Notes: a model not told the origin generated them from the letters alone. A stretch of DNA of 64,000 nucleotides from Bettongia penicillata ogilbyi (GCA_023548195.1 JAJHZJ010000695.1:941423-1005422); one strand, 5' to 3'; shown: positions 22,956 to 35,165, counted from the stretch's first letter. Made by a program: numbers and translations.

Positions 22956-25905
22956 TATAAAATTTCTTTATTTTCTAGTTCTCAACATTCACTTCCACAA
23001 GATTTTGAATTCAACATTCTTTCCCATCTCTCCCCACCCCCACCCCAGGACAGAATGCAGCCCATCCACCCCTTCTTTCAGTCTATTCTCTCTTCTATTA
23101 TGCCCCCTTTATCCATTCCCCTCCTTCTATTTTCCTGTAGGGCAAAGCAGATGTCTATACCCCATTGCCCACACATCTTATTTCCCAGGTGCAAGCTAAA
23201 ACAATTTTTAACATTCATTATTAAAGGTTTGAGTTCCATATTCTCTCTCTTCTTTCCTCCCCACCCATCCTCATTGAGAAAGCAAGGAATTCAATGTAAG
23301 TCATACACGTGTAGCCATGCAAAACACTTCCATAATAGTTATGTTGCAAAAGACTAACCACATTTCCCTCTGTCCTGTCCTGCCCTCCCTTTATTCCATT
23401 CTCTCCATTGACCTATCCTCCCACAGCAGTGTTTGCTTCTGATTATCCCTTTTCCTAATTTACTGTCCATTCTGTTATCTTCCCTCTCCTATCCCCTTCC
23501 CCCCTGCCTTCCTGCAGGGTAAAATATATTTCTATATCCAATTGAGTGTGTGTTATTCCCTTCTTAAGTCAAATCTCATGAGAGTTAGACTCACTTGTTC
23601 TCTTTCATCTCCCCCCTCTTCCCCTCATTGTAAAATCTCTTTCTTGCTTCTTTTATATGAGATGACTTCCTACATTCTACCTCTCCCTCTCTCTTACTCC
23701 TAGAACATTTCACCCAACAGCAAATATTATTTTTAGATATTCTCCCTTCATATTCAGTTCACTGTGTGCCTTCTGTATATATGTATGTATGTGTATATAC
23801 AGATATATACACACACATATATACATACACACATGTACACATACATACCTACACATAGTATAATATACACATACATACATACCTATATACACCTACATAT
23901 AGATAGAGACCTAGATACATAGAGAGATATATAGATATATTCCCTCTAACTACCCTAATACTGAAAAAAGTCTCATGAGTTACAAATAATATCTTTCCAT
24001 GTAGGAATGTAAATAGTTCAACTTTAGTGAGTTCTTTAAGGCTTCTCTTTCCTGTTTACTTTTTCATATTTATTGATTCTTGTATTTGAGAGTCAAGTTT
24101 TTTATTCAGTTCTGATCTTTTAAGTTCTCTGTTTCATTGAAATTCCATTTTTTTCCCTGAAGTACTATACTCAGTTTTGCTGGGCAGGTGATTCTTGGTT
24201 TTAATCCTACCTTCAAGCCCTTCAGTCCTTTAGTGCTGAAGCTTCTAAATCCTGTGCTATCCTGATTGTATTTCCACAGTACTTGAATTGTTTCTTTCTG
24301 ACTGCTTGTAATATTTTCTCCTTGACCTGGAAACTCTGGAATTTGGTTACAATATTTTGAAGTTTTCCTTTTGGGGTCTCTTTCAGGAGGTGATGAGTGA
24401 ATGCTTTCCATTTCTCTTTTACCTTCTGGTTCTAGAATATCAGGGCAGTTTGATAATTCTTCTTGGAAGATGATGTCTAAGCTCTTTTTTATATCATGGT
24501 TTTCAGGTAGACCAATAATTTTAAAATGATCTCTCCTGGTTCTATTTTCCATGTCAGTTGTTTTTCCAATGAGATATTTCATATTGTCTTCTATTTTTTT
24601 AAAATTATTTTGGTTTTGTTTTATAATTTCTTGATTTCTTATAAAGGCATTGACTTCCATTATCTCTATTCTAATTTTTGAAGAACTATTTTCTTCAGTG
24701 AGTTTTTGGACCTCTTTTTCCATTTGACCCATTCTGCTTTTTAAGGAATTCTTGTCCTCTTTGGATTTTTGGACTTCTTTTGCCATTTGGGTTAGTCTAT
24801 TTTTAAAGGTGTTATTTTCTTCAGCATTTGGAGGAGTCTCCTTTAGCAAGCTGTTGGCTTATTTTTCATGATTTTCTTGCATCACTATCATTTCTCTTCC
24901 CAATTTTTTCTCCAGCACTCTTACTTGATTTTCAAAATTCTTTTTGAACTATTCTATACCCTGACACCATTCTGTATCTTTTCTGGAAGCTTTGAATGTA
25001 GAAGCCATGACCTTGCTCTCTTCCTCTTATAGTAGGCTTTTCTCTTCCTGATCCAAAAAGATGGAAGAAAATACTTTTTCACCAAGAAAGTAACCTTGTA
25101 TAATCTTAGTTTTCCCCCTTTTGGGTATTTTCCCAGCCAATTACTTGACTTGTGTGTCATTTGTCAAGTGGAGAGTTTACAACCCTAGGCTTCAGAGGTT
25201 TTATGCAGCTGTTCTCTCAGATATCTCTAGGGACCTGTAAGTTTTCAGTTCCTCCAAGGTGGCATAGCAATGGGAGAGGTGTTTACTCCTCTCCTGGCTT
25301 GCACTCTGGTCTATGAGCAACCACAAGCACTCTTTTCTGTCCCGGAACTGCAAGTAAAATTCCTTCTCCACAGCCACCACCAGCTTTACCACACCAATGC
25401 TCCTCCTCACCCCAGGACTGCCACTCAGGAGTGAGATCCAGATCAAGTGCTCAATTCCCCCACTGCCTGTAGGCTAGGAGCTCCAGAGGCAACCACTTCT
25501 GTGGCAGTGGCTGCTACCACACTGGAGCTGGGAATGGGGCCCAGCCATACTCCCCTCTCACCCAGGTGATAGAGCTTCCTCACTGACCTTTGAAGCTGTC
25601 TTTGGCATTTGTAGGTTGAGAAATCTGGAATACACAGCAGCTGCCTGTGATTCAGCAGCCTGAAGTCTATTCCAGTCCTATCTGTGCTGCATGGCCCAAG
25701 CTGGGCTGCACTCTGCTCTGAACCCAGTGTGATAGACCTTTCCTGTCAGTCTTCCAGGCTGTCTTGGGCTGGAAATAGTTCATTCTGTCATTGTATGACT
25801 TCTGCTTCTCTATAATTTGTTTAGAGTCCTTTTCATAGGTATTTTAAATGCTTTGTGGGGAAAGCTAGAGCAGGTCCATCCTTTTACTCCACCATCTTGA
25901 CTCTG
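22955..25905 (-). mobile_element. HAL1-like element, near full length, degenerate
   Basis: Minus strand. The 3' UTR (from 22955) has an internal TATG/TACA simple repeat (23771-23930). ORF1 is at about 24077-25131; its longest open piece, 24106-24849, shows the coiled coil, RTRRDHFKIIGLPENHD and a ... SSPPERDPKRKT stretch. The 5' UTR ends at about 25905 with CACCATCTTGACTCTGACCC, matching the 5' terminus of the young copy. ORF2 is absent. Confidence 0.82.
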
Positions 25906-26700
25906 ACCCTGGAATGGATTTTTCTATGCAAAATTGTTCTGACTTTTTGTGATGACCTCTTCAATTTTTCTATTTTGACTGATCATTTATTTCAAGCATA
26001 ATACAATTTTCCCAGACATGAACTGAAGTGAAATTCACTGTGGCCTAAGTCATTTCCTTCTTTTGAATGTCAAAACAGTATTGACTCAGTTATCTTTGCA
26101 ATATCATTGATAGTGGCTCGGTACTTACATTCTAGATCTTTCAGCACTGGAAGATAAATGATTCATGTGGACCTGAATTCCATAAGAGCAGTTCAGTTTC
26201 CTCTTGCTGTCTCCCTACTTAAATATGAGAATCAGCTCCATTAGCTGTTTTGCTTATTCCCTTCACAAGCCAAAAGTCAGAAGCAAAATTAGAATCAAGC
26301 AGCTTTTCCTTCTCGGCATTGCTAGCAATCAGTCTTCTTCACAATGAACCTTAGTCTTATCCTTTATCTCATTCTCCTCCTTTCCCACAAAAGATCTCTT
26401 TTTATTATTTGAAGTAGTAGTATCCTTACCTTTCCTCATCCCTCTCAGTACATTCTGAGTTTTAGCCCCCATGACACTATTCTTATGGGACTGTGTCATG
26501 CTTTCTTTTTTTTTCTATTACTTGTCTTTGCTTTCATGTTATGTACGTATTTTTAAAATACGCTAGTGAACTCTCTATGCATACATATCTATCTATTCAG
26601 ACCACTCTCCTCTTTTCTTTTGCAATAGAAAATATTTCTTTTGAGTCTTTAAAACTTCATTTCTAAAAATTTCCCATTCTTCTTGAACCAACTGCACCTG
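25906..26700 (-). mobile_element. L3/CR1-type LINE body, arm A part 2
   Basis: Resumes with CTGGAATGGATTTTTC and TTTTTGTGATGACCTCTTC, then ACAATTTTCCCAGACATG. It parallels 42.52-43.3 kb. Confidence 0.6.
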
Positions 26701-26901
26701 AATTTTAATTGTTTATTTCCTTCATATGAGACCTTTTAAATCTACTCCAAACTGGATATATCATGTCAAATTATGACCAGATTGCTTTCTTGATCCCCTC
26801 CTTCTCCTTGTCTCCTTGTCACTTTCTCCTTATCCATGGTCTCCCTCCTTACCACCCCCCAGACCTCCTTCATCCTTAAGAAACCTTTACTTGCCAGATA
26901 C

Positions 26902-27120
26902 CTATGGCAACCCGTGTCTGCAATTCCTACTACTGGTAGAGTGAGATTGATGGATCACTTGAACTCAGGAGTTATGAGCTACAGAAAAGCTAAAGTCAAT
27001 CATGTTCCCCCGCTAATTTCAGCACCAATGTGATGAGCCCCTGATAACAGGTATTAGAGTACCTGGACCAGGATAAAAGAGGATTAGGTCAACGTTCCCA
27101 TGGGAAGGCTATATTTTGAG
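26902..27120 (+). pseudogene. RN7SLP: 7SL RNA pseudogene, copy A
   Basis: It follows SRP RNA closely enough to recognise: TGGATCACTTGAACTCAGGAG near 26950, then an ATTTCAGCACCAATGTGATGAG segment and AGGTCAACGTTCCCATG. The same pseudogene occupies the equivalent position in the second duplicated block (43.54-43.74 kb). Not expected to be functional. Confidence 0.7.
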
Positions 27121-27217
27121 CCTGAGAAAGATAGGAAGATTCAGTTATAAATGGTAACAGCAACAACTCACCTATTTCTTTTCCCCATTATTTATTGCAA
27201 ATGATACATCTTTACAT

Positions 27218-27233
27218 AGAGAGACAGACAGAG

Positions 27234-27284
<51 letters not shown>

Positions 27285-27293
27285 CAGATAGAT
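27218..27293. repeat. (GATA)n microsatellite
   Basis: About 14 GATA units, present only in duplication arm A; arm B lacks it. Confidence 0.95.
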
Positions 27294-27349
27294 ACTGTGG
27301 TCATGTAATGTAGTGGAAAGGGTAACACACTCATATTACCACTACTTCC

Positions 27350-27620
27350 TAGATTCCCAGCTTCCCACTCACTTCTCAGCCTTTTACTGTACAGCTTCCA
27401 ACCCTGTCACTTGACTAAACCTACTATATCTAATGTTATCCGTGCTTTTAAATTCCTAAATCCAGTGACCTTAACCACATCCTTCCTAACCTCTCTGTAG
27501 CATTTAATACTGTTGAGGCCCCTATTTCTGGATGCTCCCCTCTTCTCTATTTTCTGACAGTTTATTTTCTATCCTGCTCTATCCTAGTTCTTCTCTCACT
27601 TTAGGTCAGCAGCTATCCTG
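27350..27620 (+). mobile_element. L2 reverse-transcriptase fragment, arm A
   Basis: One frame reads ILPNLSVAFNTVEAP, matching the L2/CR1 reverse-transcriptase motif LLDLSAAFDTVDH. A partner lies at 43.88-44.1 kb. Confidence 0.6.
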
Positions 27621-28667
27621 CATTAAACCCACTGAATGAACACGATCCTGCCTGGAGGCAGGACTGGGACTAAATTACCTTCCAAGATTTCTAAGGTCTA
27701 GATGACTTGAACTGCTTGTGATTCATTCCTCCTCCACATCCCCAACCTGACACCCATCTTTCAGTTGTCTAGGGACTAAAAGCCATCCAGAAGTCCCTGA
27801 GGACCAAGGGAGCAATAAAAAAGAGGAGAGTCAAGGGACTAGGGAGACAAGCATCTTGAAATAGGCTTTCTAATTTTGGGGGGATAGGAAGCTTAAGGAA
27901 TCTATGGAGAAAAAAAAAGGGATAAAGAAGAGAAGTTGAGCCATGCACCTAAAGGTACCAGAAGCTATTTAGTGGTGGTGACTATCTATGGTTCATAAAG
28001 TTGAGAAGTTCCCACCTCTTGCTGGCCCCCACTGTCCCTAATAAGATCTGATCCTCCTGAGAGACTCAAGGGAGCTCTACATACTCTGCAATGAAAGTGG
28101 AGATATTGGCTAGTAGGGGCACCTGTCTTTTAGTGTCAGAACACTTTGGGGATCCAGGTTGCAAGAACGGTGAGAAATACTACCCTCAATTTTTCATTTG
28201 TTCCTTCATTTATTCATTTTTCACTGGCTTACACACTCAAGCAGTATTTACTGGGCAAGGGTCTTTGTCTTTGGTATAATTTGAAGAAGTGCTCAGGGGA
28301 GGGAAAGGTGTCCTATCCACAGGGCTATAAATCTGGTATTGCCTCCCCATTGGATTTTCTGTCATGAACCCTCACAACCATATTTCCTATGCCATCTTCA
28401 GTGAACTGGAACCATTGGTTTGAACATAAAGAGCAATAAAGGTAAATGGATGCCTCAACTTCTCCCTTCAGGTCCCTGTATCTTCAGTTTCCCTGTTTTC
28501 ATTTCCTGTGATCTTTAGTTCTTTCCTCCCCCTCTCAATTTTTCTAGATCTTTCTCCCCCTCCAATTCTCCCTTCCCATTTCTTCTAATTCCCCTCTATC
28601 CCCAAATGAGGTACTAAACAAACAGAAGGGAACAAAAGCTACACGAAGCTCATTGGGCTGAATGCAG

Positions 28668-28673
28668 TTTATT
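28668..28673 (-). terminator. HBB polyadenylation signal
   Basis: AATAAA on the minus strand, about 110 nt downstream of the HBB stop codon, a normal spacing for a globin 3' UTR. Confidence 0.8.
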
Positions 28674-28784
28674 AATGAGGGGCTATACCCATAGGGCCAG
28701 ACCCCATTCATTCCATGTATAAAAGATGAACTACATGGAACACAGGGGATTCAGGTGACTGAAGGCTTCCAGATGGGCAGGGGC

Positions 28785-30759
28785 TTAGTGGTACTTGTGG
28801 GCCAGGGCATTGGCCACACCAGCCACGAGTTTCTGCCAGGCAACCTGAGCGTCAATGGTGAATTCCTTGCCAAAGTGCTCAGCCAAGCAGATCACAAGGA
28901 CATTCCCCAGGAGCTGTGGAAGAGAAAGACAGAGGAATACAATGAACCTTTGAAAAGAGGTTTCTATCTAGACTTCCTAGGCGCCCCATCTGTATTCCAC
29001 CTTATCCCCATATCCAGCCTTGTTTCCTGGGTCATATTCACCCAATAGGTTTCAAATTGTAGAAGCTGGTCCTTTTTCTTCACAATGTCCCACTGAATTC
29101 CCCACATGCCCCAGTATCCTTCATGTCTTCATTTTCCTTTCTACTATTCTCCAGATGTTACTCCATCATTAAACTATTTCATTCCATATTGAATAGAATT
29201 TTCTCCTTTCCCCATGCCCCAACTCCCATCCATGACTTTATTTTTGTGTCCTTATGCAAAAAGCAGTGGAGTCTTTGAGACCAACATGATACCAGTGGAG
29301 AGAGATTAAGAATTGAAGGGGAAACTAAAGAACCTGGTAAACCTAATGAATTAGCAAGGGAAAAGGAAAGGAGGGAGACAGAAAACTGATAAAAGATAGA
29401 AAGAGAAGTGAAGATCAAAGAGAAAAGGAATTTAATTAGGGGAGGATGAGAAATGAAGGAGAGAGAGGTTGAAAAGAATGAAGTAAAAGGAAAAGAGAAT
29501 GTATGAGGCACATAGAAAGGAAGATACAGGGAGAGTGGAAGGAAGGTAAGAGAGCAGGGAGGCAGGATGTGGCTAGAGGCTAGAATGAAAAACAGAGTGA
29601 AGAAGATATCAAAAGAAAATGAAGAGAGAAAAAAAGTGGGAATTAAGGAAGGCTACAGGAGAGATGAGAGAGAAAAAAGAATTAAGTCAAACTAGAGGTA
29701 GGAGCATTAGAGGCTGCTACAAGACTTTGACTTCCTACTTATTGGGCCATGAATTCCCTCTTGAGTTTTGCCCCTTCTTTTACCCTCGAGGACCCTGTGG
29801 CGACAAATATCTGCCCAGCAATTCTGGTTTCCATAGGAAGTAGTAAACTGAGGGAAATAACCCAATATGAAGGTTCAGTGCTGTAGAGTGGAAAGATCCC
29901 TGGATTTGGAGTCAGATGGCATGGATTCAAACGGGATGTTGTTCATTCACTGTCTGTGTGGCATTAGACAGGTTATTTAGCATGTTTCAGCCTCAGGTTC
30001 TTCATGTGCAAAATAAAGGCAAAGGATTTCTAAAATCCTTTCTAACTTTAAATTGGTAATCCTGCGAATTTGTATTTCCTCATGAGAAAATAATATGAGA
30101 AGTAACTAAGTAAAAATAACAATGCATTTTACTGGCTTCTAAATTTAACCAATTACTCTTTAAACCAAGCACTGAACTCAGTTGCTTCCACCTGGTGGAA
30201 AGAATTGTACATATTTAATATGTCTTCTTTAAATATTAGTTCCATGGTCAAAACCTGTGTTCCTGCCCTAGTTAGAGTTTTGCATGGGGGCAATCCTGCT
30301 ACTGGGGCTCCTCAGGTGAGTGACTCCAGAACTTACCTTGAAGTTCTCAGGATCCACATGCAATTTGTCACAGTGGAGTTCACTTAGCTTGGCAAAGGTG
30401 CCCTTCAGGTTGTCCAGGTTCTTGATGGCATCACCAAAGGCGACTAACACCTTAGCACCATGGGCAAGGACCTTACTATTTCCCAGGACAGCCTTGGCAG
30501 AGGATAGGTCACCAAAATGGTCAAAAAACCTGGAGGTCCATGGGTAGACAATGAGCAGCCTTTGGGAGAGAGACAGAAAGGAGGTGAAGTTTATGCCATT
30601 CGATGACCATCCATGGTGCCCCTTCCCTGCCCTTCTTCATCCCTCTTCCATGGCCCCAAGTACTTACCTCCCAAGAGCCTCACCACCAGTCTGTTCAATG
30701 GCTATCTTACCCCACTGGCTGGTGATGACACTCTTCTCCTCAGAAGTCAGATGCACCAT
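28785..30759 (-). CDS. HBB: adult beta-globin, 3 exons
   Basis: Adult beta-type haemoglobin chain. Coding exons are 30668-30759 (92 nt), 30337-30559 (223 nt) and 28785-28913 (129 nt), giving 147 codons and TAA. Splice sites are canonical; intron 1 is 108 nt and intron 2 is 1423 nt. The protein starts [18 protein letters not shown], has [13 protein letters not shown] at the start of exon 2, distal His64, proximal His93 followed by Cys94, and ends ALAHKYH. The residues that bind 2,3-BPG in other beta chains (His3, Lys83, His144, counting Met) are present. Unusual is Gln at mature position 14 (A11), where beta chains normally have Leu. An AATAAA at 28668-28673 lies about 110 nt past the stop. 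It is the last intact globin in the cluster, consistent with adult beta. Intron 2 carries a MIR/THER-type SINE. Confidence 0.96.
29870..30070 (+). mobile_element. MIR/THER-type SINE in HBB intron 2
   Basis: GTGGAAAGATCCCTGGATTT, GGAGTCAGATGGCATGG and a CTGTGTGGCATTAGACAGG core. Antisense to HBB. Confidence 0.65.
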
Positions 30760-30809
30760 TTTGACAAATTTGTGAGTTTGCTTGTGAACAAAGATGTGTC
30801 AAAAGCAGA

Positions 30810-30950
30810 GTGATGCCTCAGCTGTCTCAGTTCTGCCTTTTATTCCTCCACCCAAAGCCCTACCCTTTAGGCTTCTGATCTTCTATTGGCTCTGGTTGGG
30901 GTGCGGTTAAACTGGAATGAAGCCAATGGAAGAGAGGGTGTTGGGGTGGG
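30810..30950 (-). promoter_or_regulatory. HBB promoter with several CACCC motifs
   Basis: On the minus strand there is a TATA-like AATAAAA at 30838-30844, CCAAT at 30885-30889, a proximal CACCCC at 30898-30903, and two further CACCC motifs at 30936-30940 and 30943-30948. The inferred start site is near 30813, giving a leader of about 50 nt. CACCC boxes bind KLF1-type factors in known adult beta promoters. The HBE promoter shows only one such box nearby. Confidence 0.8.
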
Positions 30951-30999
30951 GGAAGGGTTGGGACAAGATGGACTCTTGTCTGTTACCTCAGTTGCCAGA

Positions 31000-32540
31000 C
31001 TAGATTGGCATTACCTCAAGATTTGGGACTCTCTCAAAGTTCTGGCTTGAGACATAACTCTCCCCTTATCTCCTGTCCCCTTCTACATTAGACCTTGATA
31101 GCAAAATATATTATGGACTATCAGAGCACAGCTAAAAACCATTTTCCTGAATATTTGCCAATGTTCCCTTGCTGGCTTCTCTTTATCCTTGTAAGCTTCT
31201 CCCCATGGTTTACTGCTTAATCTCAAGACAGTTAGATACAGTGAAAGGTACAGATGACCCAGGCAGCAGACTTTCTGGCTAAATGACTACAGTCAAACTA
31301 ATTAGCCTTTCTGAACCTTTGTTTCCTAATTTGGCAAATTGGGAAAAATAAAAGGGTTGTTGTGGGAATCAAATCCAAAAATATACAAACATGAGTTTGG
31401 GGGTTAACTTTCACCCAAAATAGGCCTTAAAAAGTTCACCTTTTTTCTGATTCAGACCTGTGATTTCAAGGGGGAAGGGAGATGTTCTTTCTTGAGCTCC
31501 CCAGATTCTTCTTTCCCTCTGAGGTTACCTGTCATCTATTCTTTCCATCTTATCAATTCTGTCTTTCTTTCCCTCCTTTCTCTCTTCCTCTGTCTCCCTG
31601 CTTTTCCTTTCCCTGGCTTGATCATGAGGTTTACTAGCTTCTTCTGTTTTCCCTTCAAAACTTGCAGGGGAGGTAATCCTGGGGGCATAAATGATGAAGT
31701 TCTTACTCGTTTCATCACACATTTAGAGCACTTTAGACCCCTCATCTGCTCTGGTCGAATCACTACTTCCCAGACAATTTTGGTCCAAGATCATTTCTCT
31801 TATTCCTAAACAGGTTTATTTCTCTCCCTGGCCTCTAGTACATTTTTTTTTTTTGCCTAAGAACTCTTTTCTAAGTCCAAAGCCTTTCTATTGACATCTC
31901 AATTGCTTATAGCCAACCCCAAGGGAGTATATCACATGAATAAGATGACCCCTAAGGTCCTTTCCTCCTTTGAGTCTTCTGTGAGGTCAGTAGAGAGGCT
32001 GAAGGAGCACCCCTGCTCTCTCCTCAAACATCGAGGTCATAAAGGCACTCCCTGTTCTTATCCCTAATATAAAAGACCCACAACGTAAACAGCTACCAGA
32101 CGACATTTGGGTCCATTTTCTTACCCTCTCAACTTTTGTGTACCTACTGTAAGACATAGTCTCATTTGCTTTAAGGCTTGAGGCCTTAAAAGTGAGCCTT
32201 CTTTACCCACTGACCCCCAATGGCTGGAAAAAGGAAGCTGCCACTGCTGCACCCCACCCAAGTTGATTCAGCTCTCTCTCCTTCCACATAGTATCATGAC
32301 ACTCAGAATAACACCTCCTCAAGAAACCACTTTTTAAAATTACTAATCAGAAGAGGTGATAAACCTTTCATCCCATGTTCATTCGTTTCTTTTTCCAAAT
32401 AAGAAATTCAAAAAAATTACCTTCCCCCAAACTCTACAACTCTTTGACTACTGTTCCACAATTATTTCCTATGCTTATTGAGCATTAATTCACTATAACA
32501 CTTTTGCTATGTATCTTAGCATATTTGTTACATACTGACA
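31000..32540. other. intergenic between HBB and the globin pseudogene
   Basis: Contains a MIR-type copy at about 31250-31400 and otherwise nothing I recognise. Short open frames in it have no family features. Confidence 0.5.
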
Positions 32541-32799
32541 CCCTTGAAGTGGTGTGTTTCTGTTCAGCTGAGAATGTCTTGTAAGCACGTCTAGGCAGTC
32601 TGTCAGGTTAAGCAATCCTGAGGACAGTCTTGTGTGTGTTCAGGCAGGAACTTCCTGCAATCAGGATCTGGTAGAATGGATGGTCAATGGAGTCAGAGCC
32701 TAAGTCTGCAGTACCCTTGTCTTACAGGGGCCCTAAATACAGTTACTGTAGTCTGCCAAGATCTCTGTCAAATTTATAGTACTTTAAGCAATATATAGT

Positions 32800-33140
32800 T
32801 ATAGTTCAAGTCCCTCATTTAGTACATGGGAAAACTGAGACCCAGAGAGAATACACTCAAGTTCACCTATTTAAACCCATGCTAGAGCCAAGACTAGAAT
32901 AGTAATTATTGACATTTATATATTGCTGTAAAGTTTTCAAAACAACTTTACGTAAATTTTCTCATTGCCCCCACCTAACAACCCTGTGATGTTGGTATTA
33001 CAGATAGTATTGGCTTCGTTTTTCAGATGAGGAAACTGAGGCTTATAGAGGTTAAAGAACTTGGATAATTCTTTCTGAAGCATTGAACCCAGGTCTTTTT
33101 GACTGTCTAAGTCCAATGCTTACTACACAAAGCATCCAGG
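32800..33140 (-). mobile_element. MIR fragments
   Basis: Two antisense MIR cores: ACTGAGACCCAGAGAG near 32.83 kb and GAGGAAACTGAGGCTTATAG near 33.03 kb. Confidence 0.55.
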
Positions 33141-33449
33141 TCTCCATCTATAGACCTTGTGCTTTTCATTATCCTAGTCTGCCTTTTTATGGAAACTCTA
33201 TACTTCTTTCTAGCTCATCTGAAGTGTAAAAAAATTCCCTTTTCCCTTTAGTTCTGCCAAATCTGATGTGAGATATTAACAGGGGACTTTCTTTTTGTTT
33301 GTGGGGCTAGGAAATGAAGAAAACCAAAAGGCAACAAATAGTGAGTTTACACGGTAGAAACCTTATCACTAGACGGTCACGTCTTGACATAGGAGTTGAA
33401 CTTGACTTGGAAAGTCATGGAGATTTATCAGCATCAAGCAAGAAAACTT

Positions 33450-34290
33450 GGTTAAAAAATAAATACAAGGTAATTTCCTGAAGTTGCAGGTGGGAGGGCA
33501 AAGTGTTGGGGACTAGGTAATAGCTAATGAAGTCCAGAAAGGTTTTGTAGGAAATGACACTCAAGCTGACCTCTGAAGGAAACTAGGGAAGCTAAGAGGC
33601 AGAGGTAAACAGCTTTAACTTCCAGGTATAAGGGACTGCCATATACAAAATCACAGAGGCAGGAGATGGAACAGTGGTGGGTGAAAAATAACAAGTAAGC
33701 AAGTTTAGATGAAAGGTAGACTGCATAAAATGGAGTAAAGTACAATAAGCCTGGAAAGGGAGATTGAAGCCAGATGGTGAAAGGCTTTAAATCCCAAATG
33801 GAAGAGTTTCTATTTTATCTGAGGGGCAATTTAGCATGACTAGAATTTCCTGAGTGGGAAAATGACCAATGATTTGAAAACAGTGCTCTAATAGCCGTGT
33901 GGATGATGGTTTGGAATGTGGGGGAAGTAAGATAGGGAGGCTAGTCAAGAAACCACTGCAATCGTCTAGGTGAGAAGTGATGAAAACACAAGGTAATGCT
34001 GGGATTAAGTAATGAATGAACAAGGTAACTCTGAATTTGCTGGTGGTGGTTTGAGCAGAGAGAAATCAACCCATGCCTGAGCACTGAGCATAAGAAGTCT
34101 GAATGGCAAGGGCCCATAGGAGTAGCACTTACAAAATTTGGCAATAGTTGGATATAAATTAGGAGGTAGATAGAAGAGTTAAGCATAATTTCTAGGTTGC
34201 AAACTTTATGATTAGAGAGATAGATATTGGTACTCTGAGCAGTAACTAGGAAGCTAGTTTAAAGGGAAAGATCATGAATTCTCTTCACCC
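33450..34290 (+). mobile_element. ancient mammalian interspersed repeat, family not assigned
   Basis: GCCTGGAAAGGGAGATTGAAG, GTGAAAGGCTTTAAATCCC and CCACTGCAATCGTCTAGG follow a well-known repeat consensus. Related copies are at 44105-44345 and 60610-61330. Confidence 0.55.
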
Positions 34291-34379
34291 CTTCTGGCAG
34301 AAACATTGGCCTCTTTATAATTCTCTGTACCTCCATTTCTTTTTTGCCCACATCATATCTTACCTTAAATTTTGACTTT

Positions 34380-34605
34380 GTTCTCCAGGTTTCTTTACAG
34401 TGCCTTCCTATCTCAGAGTTCTCTAGACTGCTTTTTATTTTCCTTATATATGCTTATATATGTACACATTGTGTCCCCTTATAAATTGTAAACTCCCTGG
34501 AGGCAGAGACTTTCTCTTTGTCTTTGTATCTCCAGTGCCTATCACAGTGCCTGGCACATAGTAGGTGCTTAATGGTGCTGCTGATCCATTGACTCCTCCC
34601 AACCT
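34380..34605 (+). mobile_element. L2 3'-end fragment
   Basis: TTGTAAACTCCCTGGAGGCA, then CAGTGCCTGGCACATAGTAG and GTGCTTAATG, the classic L2 3' terminus. Confidence 0.7.
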
Positions 34606-35084
34606 AGGTCACTTGAAAAGGAAGACTGTGAGCCCTGGATATGTTCATGTAAACAACTTTAAGCTGGGTGGTGTTCCTGTCCTAGAACTTGACACTAATT
34701 ACTCTCCTCCTCCCTTGACCCATGTGATGACCTCCACCTTTCCTGAAGGAGTGAGTTACAGTGGGAGTCAGAGGACCTGCATTGGCAGTGTGACCTCACA
34801 CAGTCCCTATTTGTTTTTTTTTCTTTTTCCTTGTTTGTAAATTGAAGAGTTTGGACTCAATTTCCCCTTAGGGCCCTGTCAGTTCTGGGATTATTCAATG
34901 AGCTCTCATGGATCCCTATTCTGATTTATAGAAATAATGAGAAGCAAGTAGCTTCTCTTCTCTTCTAATTGCCCTTCCCTAATTTCAGTGAGCTCTCTGT
35001 CACCAGATCTCCCTTGAGTATTCTGTGATAAGTCCTTCTTCTCAAGTTTTAGTGGACTGAAAAGTCAATAAAGATCAATTGTGT

Positions 35085-35088
<4 letters not shown>

Positions 35089-35130
<42 letters not shown>

Positions 35131-35165
35131 GTGTGTGTGTGTGTGTATGTGTGTGTGTGTGTGTA
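35089..35165. repeat. (TA)n(TG)n compound microsatellite
   Basis: About 38 bp of alternating TA run directly into about 37 bp of TG, 4.3 kb 5' of HBB. Confidence 0.95.

Larger units (their letters stand above)
8505..27620. repeat. segmental duplication, arm A (expanded by later insertions)
   Basis: Matches arm B (40.3-44.1 kb) in the same order and orientation, but is stretched to 19 kb by HAL1, L1 and the older L1/HAL1 insertions, which are absent from arm B. The unduplicated parts therefore date largely after the duplication. Confidence 0.65.

Noticed and set aside
22836..23357. 173-codon plus-strand frame
   Set aside because: Runs through an AC microsatellite into the antisense of a HAL1 3' UTR.
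27218..27293. GATA repeat as a GATA-factor regulatory element
   Set aside because: A plain (GATA)n microsatellite present in only one duplication arm; repeat expansion explains it.
30205..30813. Several 60-75-codon plus-strand frames across HBB
   Set aside because: Antisense or out-of-frame shadows of HBB exons 1 and 2.
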